From Streptomyces sp. NBC_00690 (GTDB lineage Bacteria > Actinomycetota > Actinomycetes > Streptomycetales > Streptomycetaceae): a stretch of 64,000 nucleotides of DNA. This document shows positions 24,066-33,305 of this stretch, one piece after another (the stretch's first letter is position 1; each line of letters starts with the position of its first letter). The stretch spans positions 434,001-498,000 of the forward strand of contig NZ_CP109009.1 in the NCBI RefSeq assembly GCF_036226685.1, read 5' to 3'. A program made the translations under genes and the position numbers. The notes under the pieces are model-generated. The model searched no databases. It was not told the DNA's origin and saw only the letters and a list, made by a program, of their open reading frames with translations.

Positions 24066-25757
24066 ATGACCAGATCTTCACGTGCACGTTTCGCCCGCCC
24101 GGCCCTTGCTGCCGCTGCGGCGCTCACCGTGACCGCCGGTGTTGTCGCAGCGGCGCCTGACGCCAAGAAGGCCCAGGCCACACCGAAGCTCACTCTTATC
24201 GCTGCATCCAAGTCGGTGAACATCCACACCTACGAGGGGGCCACCGGACTCGACCTGAATCTCGGCACCTACCTCACCGCCGAGGGCTCCCCCCTGGAGC
24301 TCACGGCAAAGCGCAAGTCGTACAAGGATCCCATCACCGTCCAGCAGACCATCCGTCAGGGGAAGAAGGTCACCACCAAGGACCTGCCGGCGGGCCTGGT
24401 GAAGGACTTCCAGGGGCTCCCCGACTTCACCCACATCACCATGACCGACGCATCGGGCAAGAAGGTGCTGGACGCGAAGGAGAACTTCTGTCCCAACAAC
24501 GCGTCCGGACGGGTACGCCCCGATGCCGCAGCCACCTCGCGGTATCCCGAGAGCTGCCCGCGCAACCCGTTCACCCTCGGATCGGTGTGGGGAGTGGAGA
24601 ACGGCTGGGCCTCCAACACCTACAACAGCTGGTACACCGAGGGTGTCACCCTGCCGGCCGGCACGTACACCGCCAAGATCAACGTGGCCAAGAAGTACCG
24701 TGACCTCTTCGGCATCGCGAACAAGCCGCAAACGGTCAAGGTCACCGTCACGGTCGAGGCCAACCCCATGGAGCGTGCCGCAGCGAAGGGCAAGCACGGT
24801 TCCCACGGCGCCGGGCACGCCGGGCACCACGACCCCGCTCCCAAGATGACGCTCCAGGAAGCGACGAGCGGTGACGGCCCGACGTACAACGTCGGCCATG
24901 CACCGTATCCACCGGCTCCGCCCGCGCTGCCCTGGGCGCTCCAGAAGTCCGCTCGCACGGTCGCGAACGTCGGTGACCGCCCGGGCCAGACCGACGGCTC
25001 CCGCAAGGCTCCCGGCCTGAAGGCCAACGCCAAGCGCCCGACCGGCAAGGCCGTCGTGCCGGACGTCCCGAAGCCGGATCTGCGGTCGCTGCCGGCCTTC
25101 GACGTCCAGATCAGCACCTCGCCCGAGAACCCCGCGGGCAAGGACTTCATGTCCTTCAGCGCCAACGTCTGGAACGCAGGGCCGGCCCAGCTGGTCGTCG
25201 ACGGATTCCGCGCCCCCGGCGCGGAGCTCATGGACGCGTACCAGTACTTCTACGACGCCAAGGGCAAGCAGGTGGGATACACCCCCACCGGCACGATGGA
25301 GTGGGACCCGCGCCCGGGTCACAACCACTGGCACTTCACCGACTTCGCGAGCTACCGACTGCTGAAGGCGGACAAGAAGGAGGCAGTGCGCAGTGGCAAA
25401 GAGGCGTTCTGCCTGGTCAACACCGATGCCGTGGACTACACGGTGAAGAATGCCAACTGGCACCCCTTCAGCACCGACCTGTCGAGCGCGTGCGGCGAGG
25501 AGAAGGCCATCTCCGTCCGCGAGGTCTTGGACGTCGGTTCCGGTGACACCTACACCCAGGACCTCCCGGACCAGTCCTTCGACATCACCGACCTGCCCAA
25601 CGGCACGTACTACATCGAGGTCCTCGCCAACCCCGAGAAGCGGTTGAAGGAGACCACCACCAGCAACAACTCGGCCATGCGGAAGGTCATCCTCGGCGGC
25701 ACGCCGGGAGCCCGTACGGTAACCGTCCCGGCCCACGACCTCATCAACGCCAACTAG
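24066..25757 (+). CDS. Secreted lysyl oxidase-family copper enzyme
   Basis: ATG at 24066 follows GAGGA and gives 563 residues. An export signal (residues about 1-30) and a long N-terminal region (about 30-350, with a His-rich linker HGSHGAGHAGHHD) precede the lysyl oxidase domain. The copper triad is H419, H421 and H423 in GHNHWHF. A following YTVKNANWH may include the residue for the quinone cofactor. It should oxidise primary amines outside the cell. The N-terminal part has no assigned function. Confidence 0.85.
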   Translation: MTRSSRARFARPALAAAAALTVTAGVVAAAPDAKKAQATPKLTLIAASKSVNIHTYEGATGLDLNLGTYLTAEGSPLELTAKRKSYKDPITVQQTIRQGKKVTTKDLPAGLVKDFQGLPDFTHITMTDASGKKVLDAKENFCPNNASGRVRPDAAATSRYPESCPRNPFTLGSVWGVENGWASNTYNSWYTEGVTLPAGTYTAKINVAKKYRDLFGIANKPQTVKVTVTVEANPMERAAAKGKHGSHGAGHAGHHDPAPKMTLQEATSGDGPTYNVGHAPYPPAPPALPWALQKSARTVANVGDRPGQTDGSRKAPGLKANAKRPTGKAVVPDVPKPDLRSLPAFDVQISTSPENPAGKDFMSFSANVWNAGPAQLVVDGFRAPGAELMDAYQYFYDAKGKQVGYTPTGTMEWDPRPGHNHWHFTDFASYRLLKADKKEAVRSGKEAFCLVNTDAVDYTVKNANWHPFSTDLSSACGEEKAISVREVLDVGSGDTYTQDLPDQSFDITDLPNGTYYIEVLANPEKRLKETTTSNNSAMRKVILGGTPGARTVTVPAHDLINAN

Positions 25758-25780
25758 GGCGAGTCTGACACCACAGCCGG

Positions 25781-25809
25781 GCCCCGGTCACTTGCGACGT
25801 GACCGGGGC
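25781..25809 (+). terminator. Terminator of the lysyl oxidase gene
   Basis: A perfect 11-bp stem (GCCCCGGTCAC and complement) with a 7-nt loop begins 24 nt after the stop codon. Confidence 0.7.
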
Positions 25810-25891
25810 TCGGTGTGTGTGCACCCGTGCAGGCATGAGGACGCACAACACCATGCGCGGCCGGGGCGGGCGCTCGTGTATCACGGCGCAG

Positions 25892-26947
25892 TCAGGGCAT
25901 GGGCTGATCCACAACGGATTCCGGCATTCCGTCGAGGGCAAACGCCAGTTGTAGAGCCAGCCGCTCCACCACATAGGGCAGGCTGAGCACCGAGGCGAAC
26001 GAGGTCGCACGGCCGTAGTCGCCCGATTCATGGACGAAGACCTCGCGGCCTTCCGAAACCACCGTCAGATCGCGGTACGAGGGGTCCTTGTGCAGCTCGG
26101 CACGGTCCTTGGCGACATCGCTCACGATCCAGACGACGGCGTCCTGGTCGAGCAGATCCATGCGCTCCTTGCCGATGGTGGCACCGAACCGGTTCCCGAT
26201 CACCGTGTCGAGGTCCTGCGGCAGTCGGAAGCCGAGGTTGCCGAGCAGTCGCGAACGCGGGTCGTGACTGCCGAAGACGAACATGCCCTCGTGGCGGGTC
26301 GCCATGACGACGCGGGCGTCCTTGAACCCGATCCTGGTGGCAGCGGCTATCTGGGCCTCGGTGTCGGTGATCGCCTCCATCGCCTCCACGGGCTTGCCGA
26401 GCACCAGGCCGACCTTCTGGGTCAGTTCCTGCCAGGGAATCCTGTAGTCGCCGTACTGCTCAGGCTGGGCGACGACCGGGGCCAGCTTGCTCAGGGATGT
26501 GTACTGCTCCTTGGTGAGCCCACTGTGGAGGGCCAGAATGACGTCCGGCTTCAGCGCGGCGATCTTCTCCACCTGGGGGCCCGTTCCCGTGTCCTTGAGG
26601 ACGGTGGGGAGCTCTGTGTCACCCACCCGATCCTGGGCCCAGGGCCCGATGGCGCCGGGATAGCCGCCGAGCCACTCCGTGGTGGCGATCGGGACCTTGC
26701 CGAGGGCGAGCACCGCGTCCTGGTCGGTCAGTCCGACGGTGACGATCCGCTGGGGCTCCGAGGTGATCGTGGTGCTGCCCCACGTGTGCTTGACGGTGAC
26801 GGGATAGACGGCGCCGCTCTTGCCGGACGGCCCCGCGGGCTCCTCCCCCGCGGAGTCGCCGGAGCCGTCGCACCCGGTGGTGCCGAAGACGAGGAGGGCG
26901 CAGGCGAGTGCGGCGGCGAGCCATGGAGCGCTTCGAAAGCGGGCCAT
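25892..26947 (-). CDS. Iron-siderophore ABC transporter substrate-binding lipoprotein
   Basis: The 351-residue product has a lipoprotein signal (FGTTGC, lipidated Cys about residue 26). The mature part has a two-lobe FecB/FhuD fold: VTVKHTWGSTTITSEPQRIVTVGLTDQDAVLALG, then KIAALKPDVILALHSG and later WIVSDVAKD. It should bind ferric siderophore outside the cell. It is the last gene of a three-gene operon with two ABC half-transporters, 15 nt after the previous gene. Confidence 0.88.
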   Translation of the reverse strand: MARFRSAPWLAAALACALLVFGTTGCDGSGDSAGEEPAGPSGKSGAVYPVTVKHTWGSTTITSEPQRIVTVGLTDQDAVLALGKVPIATTEWLGGYPGAIGPWAQDRVGDTELPTVLKDTGTGPQVEKIAALKPDVILALHSGLTKEQYTSLSKLAPVVAQPEQYGDYRIPWQELTQKVGLVLGKPVEAMEAITDTEAQIAAATRIGFKDARVVMATRHEGMFVFGSHDPRSRLLGNLGFRLPQDLDTVIGNRFGATIGKERMDLLDQDAVVWIVSDVAKDRAELHKDPSYRDLTVVSEGREVFVHESGDYGRATSFASVLSLPYVVERLALQLAFALDGMPESVVDQPMP

Positions 26948-26962
26948 CGGTGATCCTTCGGT

Positions 26963-28954
26963 TCAGATTCCTGAGGGTGTTGTCGCCGGTGAGGAGGGTG
27001 CGGGGGTGCCGTCGCCCGGCATTGTTCCCTCCCGTGTCCGTCGGCTGCCCGACCATGCATCCCACAGGGCGGCGTAGGGCCCCTCGGCAGTGCGCAGTTC
27101 GTCGTGGGTGCCGGTTTCGACGATTCGGCCGGCTTCCATCACAACGATCCGGTCGGCTGCTGCCGCCTGGGTGAGTCGGTGCGCCACGATGAGGGCCGTC
27201 CGACCGTCGATGGCCCGGGCGACCGCCTTCTCCAGCGCGCGGGCCCCGGTGCTGCCCGCTTCCGCGGTGGCCTCGTCGAGGATCACGACGGGGGGATCGG
27301 CGAGTACGAGCCGGGCGAGTGCCAGTGCCTGGGTCTGCCCGCCGCTCAGTCGGTGGCCGCCCTCGCCGACGACGGTCGCCAACCCTGCGGGCAGCGCTTC
27401 CACCCAGGCCAGTGCCTCGACCCGGTCGAGCGCGGCGCGCAGTTCACCGTCGGTGGCATCGGGGCGGGCGAGCCGGAGGTCGTCGGCGAGCGGCCCGGCG
27501 AAGACATGGGTCTCCTGGGTGATCAGGGCGACCGAGCGCATGAGCGCTGTGGGGCCGATGTCCCGCAGGGGTGCGGACCCGAGGGCTATGTCTCCGTCGG
27601 TCGGTTCGTGGATGCCGGCGATCAGCTTGGCCAGGGTGGTCTTGCCCGCGCCGCTCGCCCCGACCAGCGCGACTCGCTCACCGGGTTGCAGATCCATGGT
27701 GATGTCCCGCAGCACCTGGTGTCCGCTGCGGTAGGAGTGGTTGACGGCGCGGACCGTGACGGAGGCGTCCTTGGGGGTGAGCGGGCGGTCGGGCTCCTTC
27801 GGCAGGGGCAGGTCCGCTACACCGATGATCCGGGAGAGTCCGGCGATGGCGGACTGGGCGTCGTCGATGAGGACGAGGGCGGTGTTGACCGGAGCGAAGA
27901 GACTGTGGAAGTAGAGCGCCGCGGCGGTGGCGGTCCCGATGGATGCGGCGTCCGCCCGCACCAGGAGGAATCCGGTGCCAAGGACGGCGGCGAGACCCAC
28001 GAACTCGGCGATGTGCAGTCGGCTGTAGAACCGCAGCACAAGGTGGACTCCGCGCATGGTCAGTCCGACGACGTTCCAGGAGTGCTCCTCGACCTTGGCG
28101 CTGTGCTCCTTCTCCAGCCGGAAGGCCCGTACGGTGGGGCTGCCGCCGATGGTGTCGAGCAGTTGCTGTTGCTGGGCCCCGCCCGCGATGCGTTGCTCCG
28201 CGTACAGGGGTACCGCACGTCGGACGTACCAGCGGGCGGTGTGGATCTGGACGGGGAGTGCCAGCAGTGCGGCCAGGAGGAAACGCCAGTCGAGTACGGC
28301 GAGGGCGCCCAGGGTCAGGACGATGGCGAGGAGGGAGCGGGCCAGTTCGGGCAGGGCGTGCCGGACCGCGTCGGCCGTGAGGGAGACATCACCGGTCACC
28401 CGGACCGTCAGATCGCCGGATCCGGCTCGTTCCACTTCTTCCAGTGGCAACCCGAGGGCCCGCTCGATGAATCGTTCCCGCAACTGGGCGAGTATGGATT
28501 CACCGAGTCGGGAGACCAGTGAGAGGCCCACTGCGGTGGCAAGGCCCTGAACGACGGCGACGGCCGCCAGCAGCAGCACGGTGTTGGTGAGGGCGTCGGG
28601 CGATCGGTGGTCGGCCGCGATGTCCACGATGCGGCCGAGGAGCGGTTGGGTGAGCAGTCCCACGGCCGTTGCGATGATCATGACGATGAAGCCTGTGACC
28701 GCGAGGAAGCGGTGTGGGCGCAGCAGTTCGCCGACGGCGGCCCGGGTGCGCGCCGGTGAGGCGACGGGGAGCAAGATACGCTCGGATTCCTCGCCCGCGG
28801 TGGCATGCGTCGGGCGGTGGCGCACGGCAGCGTCACTGTGTGGCGGCGTCGACATATCGGCCTTGTCAGCCGGGTCGGAGCCGAGCGGCAGGCTGGTCTC
28901 GAAGCCCTCCCCCGCGGAACCCTCGCCTTGAGCGTGCTGCCGACGGCCGGTCAT
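26963..28954 (-). CDS. ABC half-transporter (exporter fold) with intact ATPase site
   Basis: The 663-residue protein starts by overlapping the preceding stop (ATGA). It has a long polar N-terminus (about 80 residues), six membrane helices (about 85-380) and a nucleotide-binding domain. The motifs are Walker A GASGAGKT, signature LSGGQ and Walker B VVILDEAT. It resembles the YbtP/IrtAB type of exporter-fold importer for siderophores, a role suggested by the adjacent binding lipoprotein. A possible upstream-start alternative was not needed. Confidence 0.87.
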   Translation of the reverse strand: MTGRRQHAQGEGSAGEGFETSLPLGSDPADKADMSTPPHSDAAVRHRPTHATAGEESERILLPVASPARTRAAVGELLRPHRFLAVTGFIVMIIATAVGLLTQPLLGRIVDIAADHRSPDALTNTVLLLAAVAVVQGLATAVGLSLVSRLGESILAQLRERFIERALGLPLEEVERAGSGDLTVRVTGDVSLTADAVRHALPELARSLLAIVLTLGALAVLDWRFLLAALLALPVQIHTARWYVRRAVPLYAEQRIAGGAQQQQLLDTIGGSPTVRAFRLEKEHSAKVEEHSWNVVGLTMRGVHLVLRFYSRLHIAEFVGLAAVLGTGFLLVRADAASIGTATAAALYFHSLFAPVNTALVLIDDAQSAIAGLSRIIGVADLPLPKEPDRPLTPKDASVTVRAVNHSYRSGHQVLRDITMDLQPGERVALVGASGAGKTTLAKLIAGIHEPTDGDIALGSAPLRDIGPTALMRSVALITQETHVFAGPLADDLRLARPDATDGELRAALDRVEALAWVEALPAGLATVVGEGGHRLSGGQTQALALARLVLADPPVVILDEATAEAGSTGARALEKAVARAIDGRTALIVAHRLTQAAAADRIVVMEAGRIVETGTHDELRTAEGPYAALWDAWSGSRRTREGTMPGDGTPAPSSPATTPSGI

Positions 28955-30645
28955 GAGAGCACCGCCGTACGGTAGCCGAGGTGGGCGCTGGCGAGTTCGC
29001 CGTGCGGGGCCGCGGCGAGGACCCGGCCGCCTTCGATGAAGATGACGCGGTCCGTCGCGGCGAGCAGTGCGGGGCTCGTGGTCAGCACGACGGTGGTCCG
29101 ACCCGCACGGATCTCCCGCAGCCCGGCGGCGATCTTGGCCTCGGTGACCGCATCGACGGCCGTGGCCGGGTCGTGGAGCACGAGTACGGGTGCGTCGGCC
29201 GCCAGAGCGCGGGCGAGTGCCACGCGCTGCCGTTGGCCTCCGGAGAGTGATCGGCCGCGTTCGGTCACGGTCGTGTCCGCGCCCCGGTACAGCGTCCGGG
29301 CGACCTCGTCAGCACCGGAGGCGACCATCGCTCGCTCGACCGTGTCAGCCGAGCCGGCTGCTGCTGAGACATTGCTGAGGAGGGTGCCCTCGAAAAGGTC
29401 TGCGTCGTGTTCAGCGACGAGGACCGCGGTTCGGATCGCGGCGGGCTGGAAGGTGCTCAGTGGCACTCCATCCAGTTCAACGGCCCCACTGTCGGGATCG
29501 AAGCGACGGGCGAGACAGCCGAGCAGGGCGTTCGCGTCGCTCGGGTCGGTGGTGACGACGCCGACGACCTCGCCGGCGGCGATGTCCATGTCGACGCCTC
29601 GAAGGGTCTCGTGAGAGACCGCGCGGAGCCGTAGGCGCCCCTGGATGGAAGGGGGGAGCGTATCGGCGCCTGGCAGTGTGGTGCCATTGGTGGCCAGCAC
29701 TTCGGCGATGCGGGCTGCGGACGCTCGCCCCTGGGCCAGTTCGGCGTTGACCCAGGAGAACTGGGAGAGCGGACCCAGGAGGAATAGGGCGAGACCGACG
29801 GCCGAGACGAGTTCGCCGAGGCTGATGTCTCCGGCGGTGGCCAGACGCCCCCCGATGAATGCCACCAGGGCGATGAAGACACCCGTCAGCGACAGCACTA
29901 TTCCGCTCTGCCATGCCTGCGCGCGGGCCGCCCGAAGGGTCGCCGCCAGGGAATGCCGACTGGTCGTGCGGTACCGGGCGATCGCCGCGGGCTCGGCACC
30001 GATGCCCTTGAGCACGCGCAGCCCGGAGACGAGGTCGGCCGCGACGCCGGAGGCATGGGCGGCACGCTCCTGTTCAGCTCCGCTGCGGTGCTCCAACGGC
30101 TTGCTCAACAGATGACCGAGCCAGAGCAGCAGCGGCGTACCGAGGAGCACCACCAGGCCGAGCAGGGCGGAGATCCGCATCAGGACCACTGCACTGACGA
30201 GGAGTCCCATCAGGGCGGAGATTCCGACGACCAGGGCCATACAGACGGATCCGACGCGCTTGGCATCGAGGGTGGCGATGTTGGTTAGCTCCCCCGAGAG
30301 CCGCCCGGGCGGCGCCCCGTCCTCCGGCGCGAGGATCCGGCTGACGAGTCGAGTCCTGAGCCGGTGGGCGGAGGTCTCCGCCGCCTGTTCACCGGCGCGT
30401 GCTCCGAATCGGAAGCTGAAGGACAGGCCGAGGTAGATGACACCGAGGGCGACGACGCCCAGCAACAGGCCGGTCAGGTCACCGTCTGCGACGCCCCGGT
30501 CGATGACCACGCCGATCACCACGGGCACCAGCGCTTCACCCGCCTGATGTCCCGCTCCCAGGAGGGCTCCCGTCGTGACATCACGACGCTGGCCGGCGAT
30601 GGCCCCTCTCAGGACCGCCCTTCCCGACAGGTCTTGCGAACCCAC
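28951..30645 (-). CDS. ABC half-transporter with degenerate ATPase site
   Basis: GTG at 30645 (GGAGGGG 5 nt before) gives 564 residues. The frame also continues to 30690. It has six membrane helices and a C-terminal nucleotide-binding domain. Where Walker A is expected the sequence reads GVVTTDPSDAN, so the lysine is gone, and Walker B is VLVLHDPAT, with His for Asp and Asp for the catalytic Glu. The signature LSGGQ is intact. The pair with the next gene would therefore have one canonical and one degenerate ATP site. An iron box lies 50 bp upstream. Confidence 0.87.
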   Translation of the reverse strand: MGSQDLSGRAVLRGAIAGQRRDVTTGALLGAGHQAGEALVPVVIGVVIDRGVADGDLTGLLLGVVALGVIYLGLSFSFRFGARAGEQAAETSAHRLRTRLVSRILAPEDGAPPGRLSGELTNIATLDAKRVGSVCMALVVGISALMGLLVSAVVLMRISALLGLVVLLGTPLLLWLGHLLSKPLEHRSGAEQERAAHASGVAADLVSGLRVLKGIGAEPAAIARYRTTSRHSLAATLRAARAQAWQSGIVLSLTGVFIALVAFIGGRLATAGDISLGELVSAVGLALFLLGPLSQFSWVNAELAQGRASAARIAEVLATNGTTLPGADTLPPSIQGRLRLRAVSHETLRGVDMDIAAGEVVGVVTTDPSDANALLGCLARRFDPDSGAVELDGVPLSTFQPAAIRTAVLVAEHDADLFEGTLLSNVSAAAGSADTVERAMVASGADEVARTLYRGADTTVTERGRSLSGGQRQRVALARALAADAPVLVLHDPATAVDAVTEAKIAAGLREIRAGRTTVVLTTSPALLAATDRVIFIEGGRVLAAAPHGELASAHLGYRTAVLS

Positions 30646-30695
30646 CGCACCCCTCCGACACCTCACCAGCAGTGCCCATCCGAAGAGCACAAGAA

Positions 30696-30714
30696 CCAGG
30701 TAAGGCTAGACTAA
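30696..30714. promoter_or_regulatory. Iron box upstream of the ABC operon
   Basis: CCAGGTAAGGCTAGACTAA matches the consensus at 14 of 19 positions. The core AGG and CTAA are kept. It lies 50 bp upstream of the degenerate half-transporter start. Confidence 0.65.
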
Positions 30715-30787
30715 GTACCCTTGAGTGCCCACCCCCGGTACAGCGCGCGGAGCCCCGCCCCACGTCTGCTGACAGCGCGCGTACGCC

Positions 30788-31480
30788 TCAGGAGTGGCGA
30801 CAGGCGGAGTCATCGCTGTCGCACTGCGGCACCTCGGACTCCTCGCGTGGGATGTGGACGGAGTGCGCGCGATGTGGCCCGGGGGTGCATCTCGCCTCGA
30901 AGACCACCGATGTCTCGATCTGCTCTTCGAGGCGGACCAATCGGTAGCGCTGCTCGTACCGCGATCGACGGCGTCGATCCGACTTGCGCGGTCTGGCCCG
31001 GCGCGCAGCAGCGACGAGGGCTGCCACTTCGGGGCTCTCCTTGCGCAACCGGTAGAGCGCGCGTCCCGACATGCCGACGAGCGCGGCAGCCGGTCCGTGC
31101 TGGGCGCCCGAGCGCAGTGCCCTCAACAGGACGCGCAGCGCAGCGGGGTTGAGTTGCCGACTCGGCCCGATCGACTGGGCCTGGGCCATCTCAGTCGCTG
31201 CTCTCATGGCCGTGGCGAAGAACTCGTTCTGTGTCTGCCAGTTGAGCAGGAGGCGTTCCGAGACGCCTGCGGCCGTGGCGCAGCCGGCCGGGTTCAGCCC
31301 GAGCGCTGCCGCACGCAGCGCGTCCGCCATTCTTGCGGCCGTCTCCTCGCGGAGGTTGGGGCCCTTCTGTAGAGCGTGGAGCAAAGAGCGGTCAACATCC
31401 TCTTGCACGTCAAGGCGAGCGACAACATTGTCTGCCCAGACCTCCAACGGGTTCGCAGGAGTCTCTCCATGCCCATCCAC
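30788..31480 (-). CDS. Iron-box-linked protein with two helix-turn-helix motifs, unknown family
   Basis: GTG at 31480 follows AAGAAGG at 9 nt and gives 230 residues. Two homeodomain-like helix-turn-helix motifs are visible: PAGCATAAGVSERLLLNWQ (about 66-85) and AAALVGMSGRALYRLRKESP (about 129-148). The second resembles HTHs of terminase small subunits. A basic stretch RRARPRKSDRRRRSRYEQ follows. The last 40 residues contain two cysteines. I do not recognise the full-length family. An iron box (31495) lies 15 bp upstream, so it is probably made in low iron and could regulate nearby iron genes. Confidence 0.65.
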   Translation of the reverse strand: MDGHGETPANPLEVWADNVVARLDVQEDVDRSLLHALQKGPNLREETAARMADALRAAALGLNPAGCATAAGVSERLLLNWQTQNEFFATAMRAATEMAQAQSIGPSRQLNPAALRVLLRALRSGAQHGPAAALVGMSGRALYRLRKESPEVAALVAAARRARPRKSDRRRRSRYEQRYRLVRLEEQIETSVVFEARCTPGPHRAHSVHIPREESEVPQCDSDDSACRHS

Positions 31481-31494
31481 ACCGCAACACCTTC

Positions 31495-31513
31495 TTAGGT
31501 TAGCCTCACCTAA
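31495..31513. promoter_or_regulatory. Iron box upstream of the double-HTH gene
   Basis: TTAGGTTAGCCTCACCTAA matches the consensus at 17 of 19 positions, the best box in the window. It sits 15 bp upstream of the GTG at 31480 and about 100 bp before the amidohydrolase pseudogene on the other side. Confidence 0.88.
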
Positions 31514-31605
31514 CCATAGTCCTTTCTGTCTCATCATGGGCCCATCAACGGCCGACTTCGTGCAACCAGAGGAAATCAGGCGGGTTTTCGTTCCATCGGA
31601 GGGAT

Positions 31606-32209
31606 GCGTCCCTGCCCACCAAGAAGATCACCCATGCCGACATCGCCACCATGGACCCGGCTCGCCCCTCTGCACGCGAACTCGGCATCTGGCACGGGTT
31701 GATCGTGGGTCTCGACGAGGAGGTGGCGGGGCTTCCGGCCCTGGAGGTCGTCGATCTCGACGGGGCTACGGTCCTGCCCGGGTTCATCGACGCCCATGTC
31801 CATCTGATGTGGGCGGGGTTGGCCGCCCGGACGATGAGCGTCGCACCGTCCGACTCGGTGACGAGCATCCTCACCTCGGTCGCCGAGGCGGTCACCGACA
31901 CGCCTCCCGGTGGTTGGGTCGAGCTGTCTGGTTATGACCAACGCCTGTTGGGCCGCCATCTGACCGCAGTGGAACTGGACACCGTGAGCGCCGGGCGCAA
32001 GGTCTTCGTGACGCATGCATCGGGCCATGGGTGTGTGGTGAACACCGCGGTGCTCGACCTGCTGCCCGCGGGGTCGGCCCGGACGGGAGGGTTCCTGGCC
32101 GAAGAGGAGATGGCGGCGGCGCGGCGGTTGCGGCCCCCGCGCGCTGACAGAAATGGCGGACGCCATCGCTCACTCGTCACGCGTCTGCCAGCAGGAAGGC
32201 ATATCGAGG
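31606..32209 (+). pseudogene. Amidohydrolase (YtcJ-like) pseudogene
   Basis: The frame includes THADIATMDPARPSAREL, VLPGFIDAHVHLMW (metal-binding His pair) and later FVTHASGHGCVVNT, typical of YtcJ-type amidohydrolases of about 540 residues. No initiator in this frame was seen upstream of ATMDP, so the 5' end is unclear. At the C5 run 32134-32138 the reading frame shifts: downstream, the frame beginning at 32141 encodes ALTEMADAIAHSSRVCQQEGIS. It then ends at a stop at about 32209, well short of full length. It is thus frameshifted and truncated. Confidence 0.75.
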
Positions 32210-32576
32210 TGCTGAGCACGTTCCTGGCGGGTGAGAGTGCTCTATGACCGCCGGCCAGGGTAGGTCCGTACACGGTCCGGCTTCTCCGTGGCCTCGGCGG
32301 GATCCGACGAGGAGCAGCCCTTCAGCAGGCCCGGAAAGCGGGGGCCTTCGACCTTCAGGGAGAGCCGACCCGCGAGTCAGTTGGCGGGTCGGTACGTCTC
32401 ACCACCGGGAGCGCAGCCATCAAGGGGCGATCCCCGTCATGCTCCGGTGTCGCCGAGGGACCCGGACTCCCGACCTCGGATCACGGGCGGGAGGTGGCCG
32501 GATCTCGGCCTGGTGGACCGAGCCTCAAGCCTTGGCGAATGCATTCTTCAAACGAGCACACATAGCCGGGCGCGTA
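32210..32576. other. Gap after the pseudogene
   Basis: No supported gene. Short frames on both strands carry no known motif. Confidence 0.4.
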
Positions 32577-33134
32577 TCAGCCGATGCTCGGCTGCAAGGA
32601 GAGAGTCGCCCAGACGGTCTTGCCCCGAGGAGGAGTGAGCGACCAGGACCACGTCCGACTCAACGCACTGATCAGAGCGAGACCCCGACCACCCAGTGCT
32701 GACGCCTCGGCATCCCTGGGACAGGGAGGGCGGGAACTGGGGTCGGTGACTGCGCAGACCAGTTCATCGGGGTGGAGGAAGATTCCGAGCCAGACGGGGT
32801 ACTCCCCCTGATCAGCGGTGCCCGGCTCCACTGCATGTTGAACCGCGTTGGTGACCAACTCGCTCACCACCAAGCCCGCGTCGGGCAGCAACCGCTGCAG
32901 CGCCCAACCGTCGAGGGTCGCCGCCAGGAAACGCCGCGCCTGAGGCGCGTTGCGCAACTGCCCATCCAGACCGCAGGCGGCGAATCCGGCGGGGCGACCG
33001 CCCTGGCTCATGCCCCACGGAGGCTCGTTCGACGCGGTTAAGCCCAACGGCCAGCGCACACCGGGGGCGGCGCCGCGCAACCGGCTGCCGTACCTGGTGC
33101 TCACATTCGCCGAGGCTGGCACATGGGTCGTCAC
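32577..33134 (-). CDS. HATPase-domain ATP-binding protein
   Basis: GTG at 33134 (GGGGG 9 nt upstream) gives 185 residues. The N-terminal 45 residues are low-complexity. The ATPase domain contains N-box VVSELVTNAVQHA, G1-like VCAVTDPSSRPP and G2-like GGRGLALISAL. An ATG at 33011 is an alternative start. It is divergent from DUF397 and XRE genes, forming the WhiJ-like cassette that is common in Streptomyces. Its partner may be a sigma-related regulator. Confidence 0.82.
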   Translation of the reverse strand: MTTHVPASANVSTRYGSRLRGAAPGVRWPLGLTASNEPPWGMSQGGRPAGFAACGLDGQLRNAPQARRFLAATLDGWALQRLLPDAGLVVSELVTNAVQHAVEPGTADQGEYPVWLGIFLHPDELVCAVTDPSSRPPCPRDAEASALGGRGLALISALSRTWSWSLTPPRGKTVWATLSLQPSIG

Positions 33135-33216
33135 TGGTCATGTCCCCCTGGAGGCTTCGGACTTCGGGCGCTGCGGCAGCCGCCGTGCGACGAGTATGGT
33201 CGAGTATCACGTCGGA

Positions 33217-33251
33217 ATGCAATTGCATCTGAGATTGCAAATGGGATTGCA
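33217..33251. promoter_or_regulatory. Three ATTGCA repeats at 12-bp spacing, possible operator
   Basis: ATTGCA occurs at 33222-33227, 33234-33239 and 33246-33251, exactly 12 bp apart. The first copy is inside a palindrome ATGCAATTGCAT (33217-33228). The array lies between the divergent HATPase and DUF397 genes. It is a plausible binding site for the XRE regulator downstream. Confidence 0.6.
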
Positions 33252-33305
33252 TGGACCGGCGCCATCTGTCACGAACATACGTACGGAGAGCAAGGGGCTG
33301 TTGCG

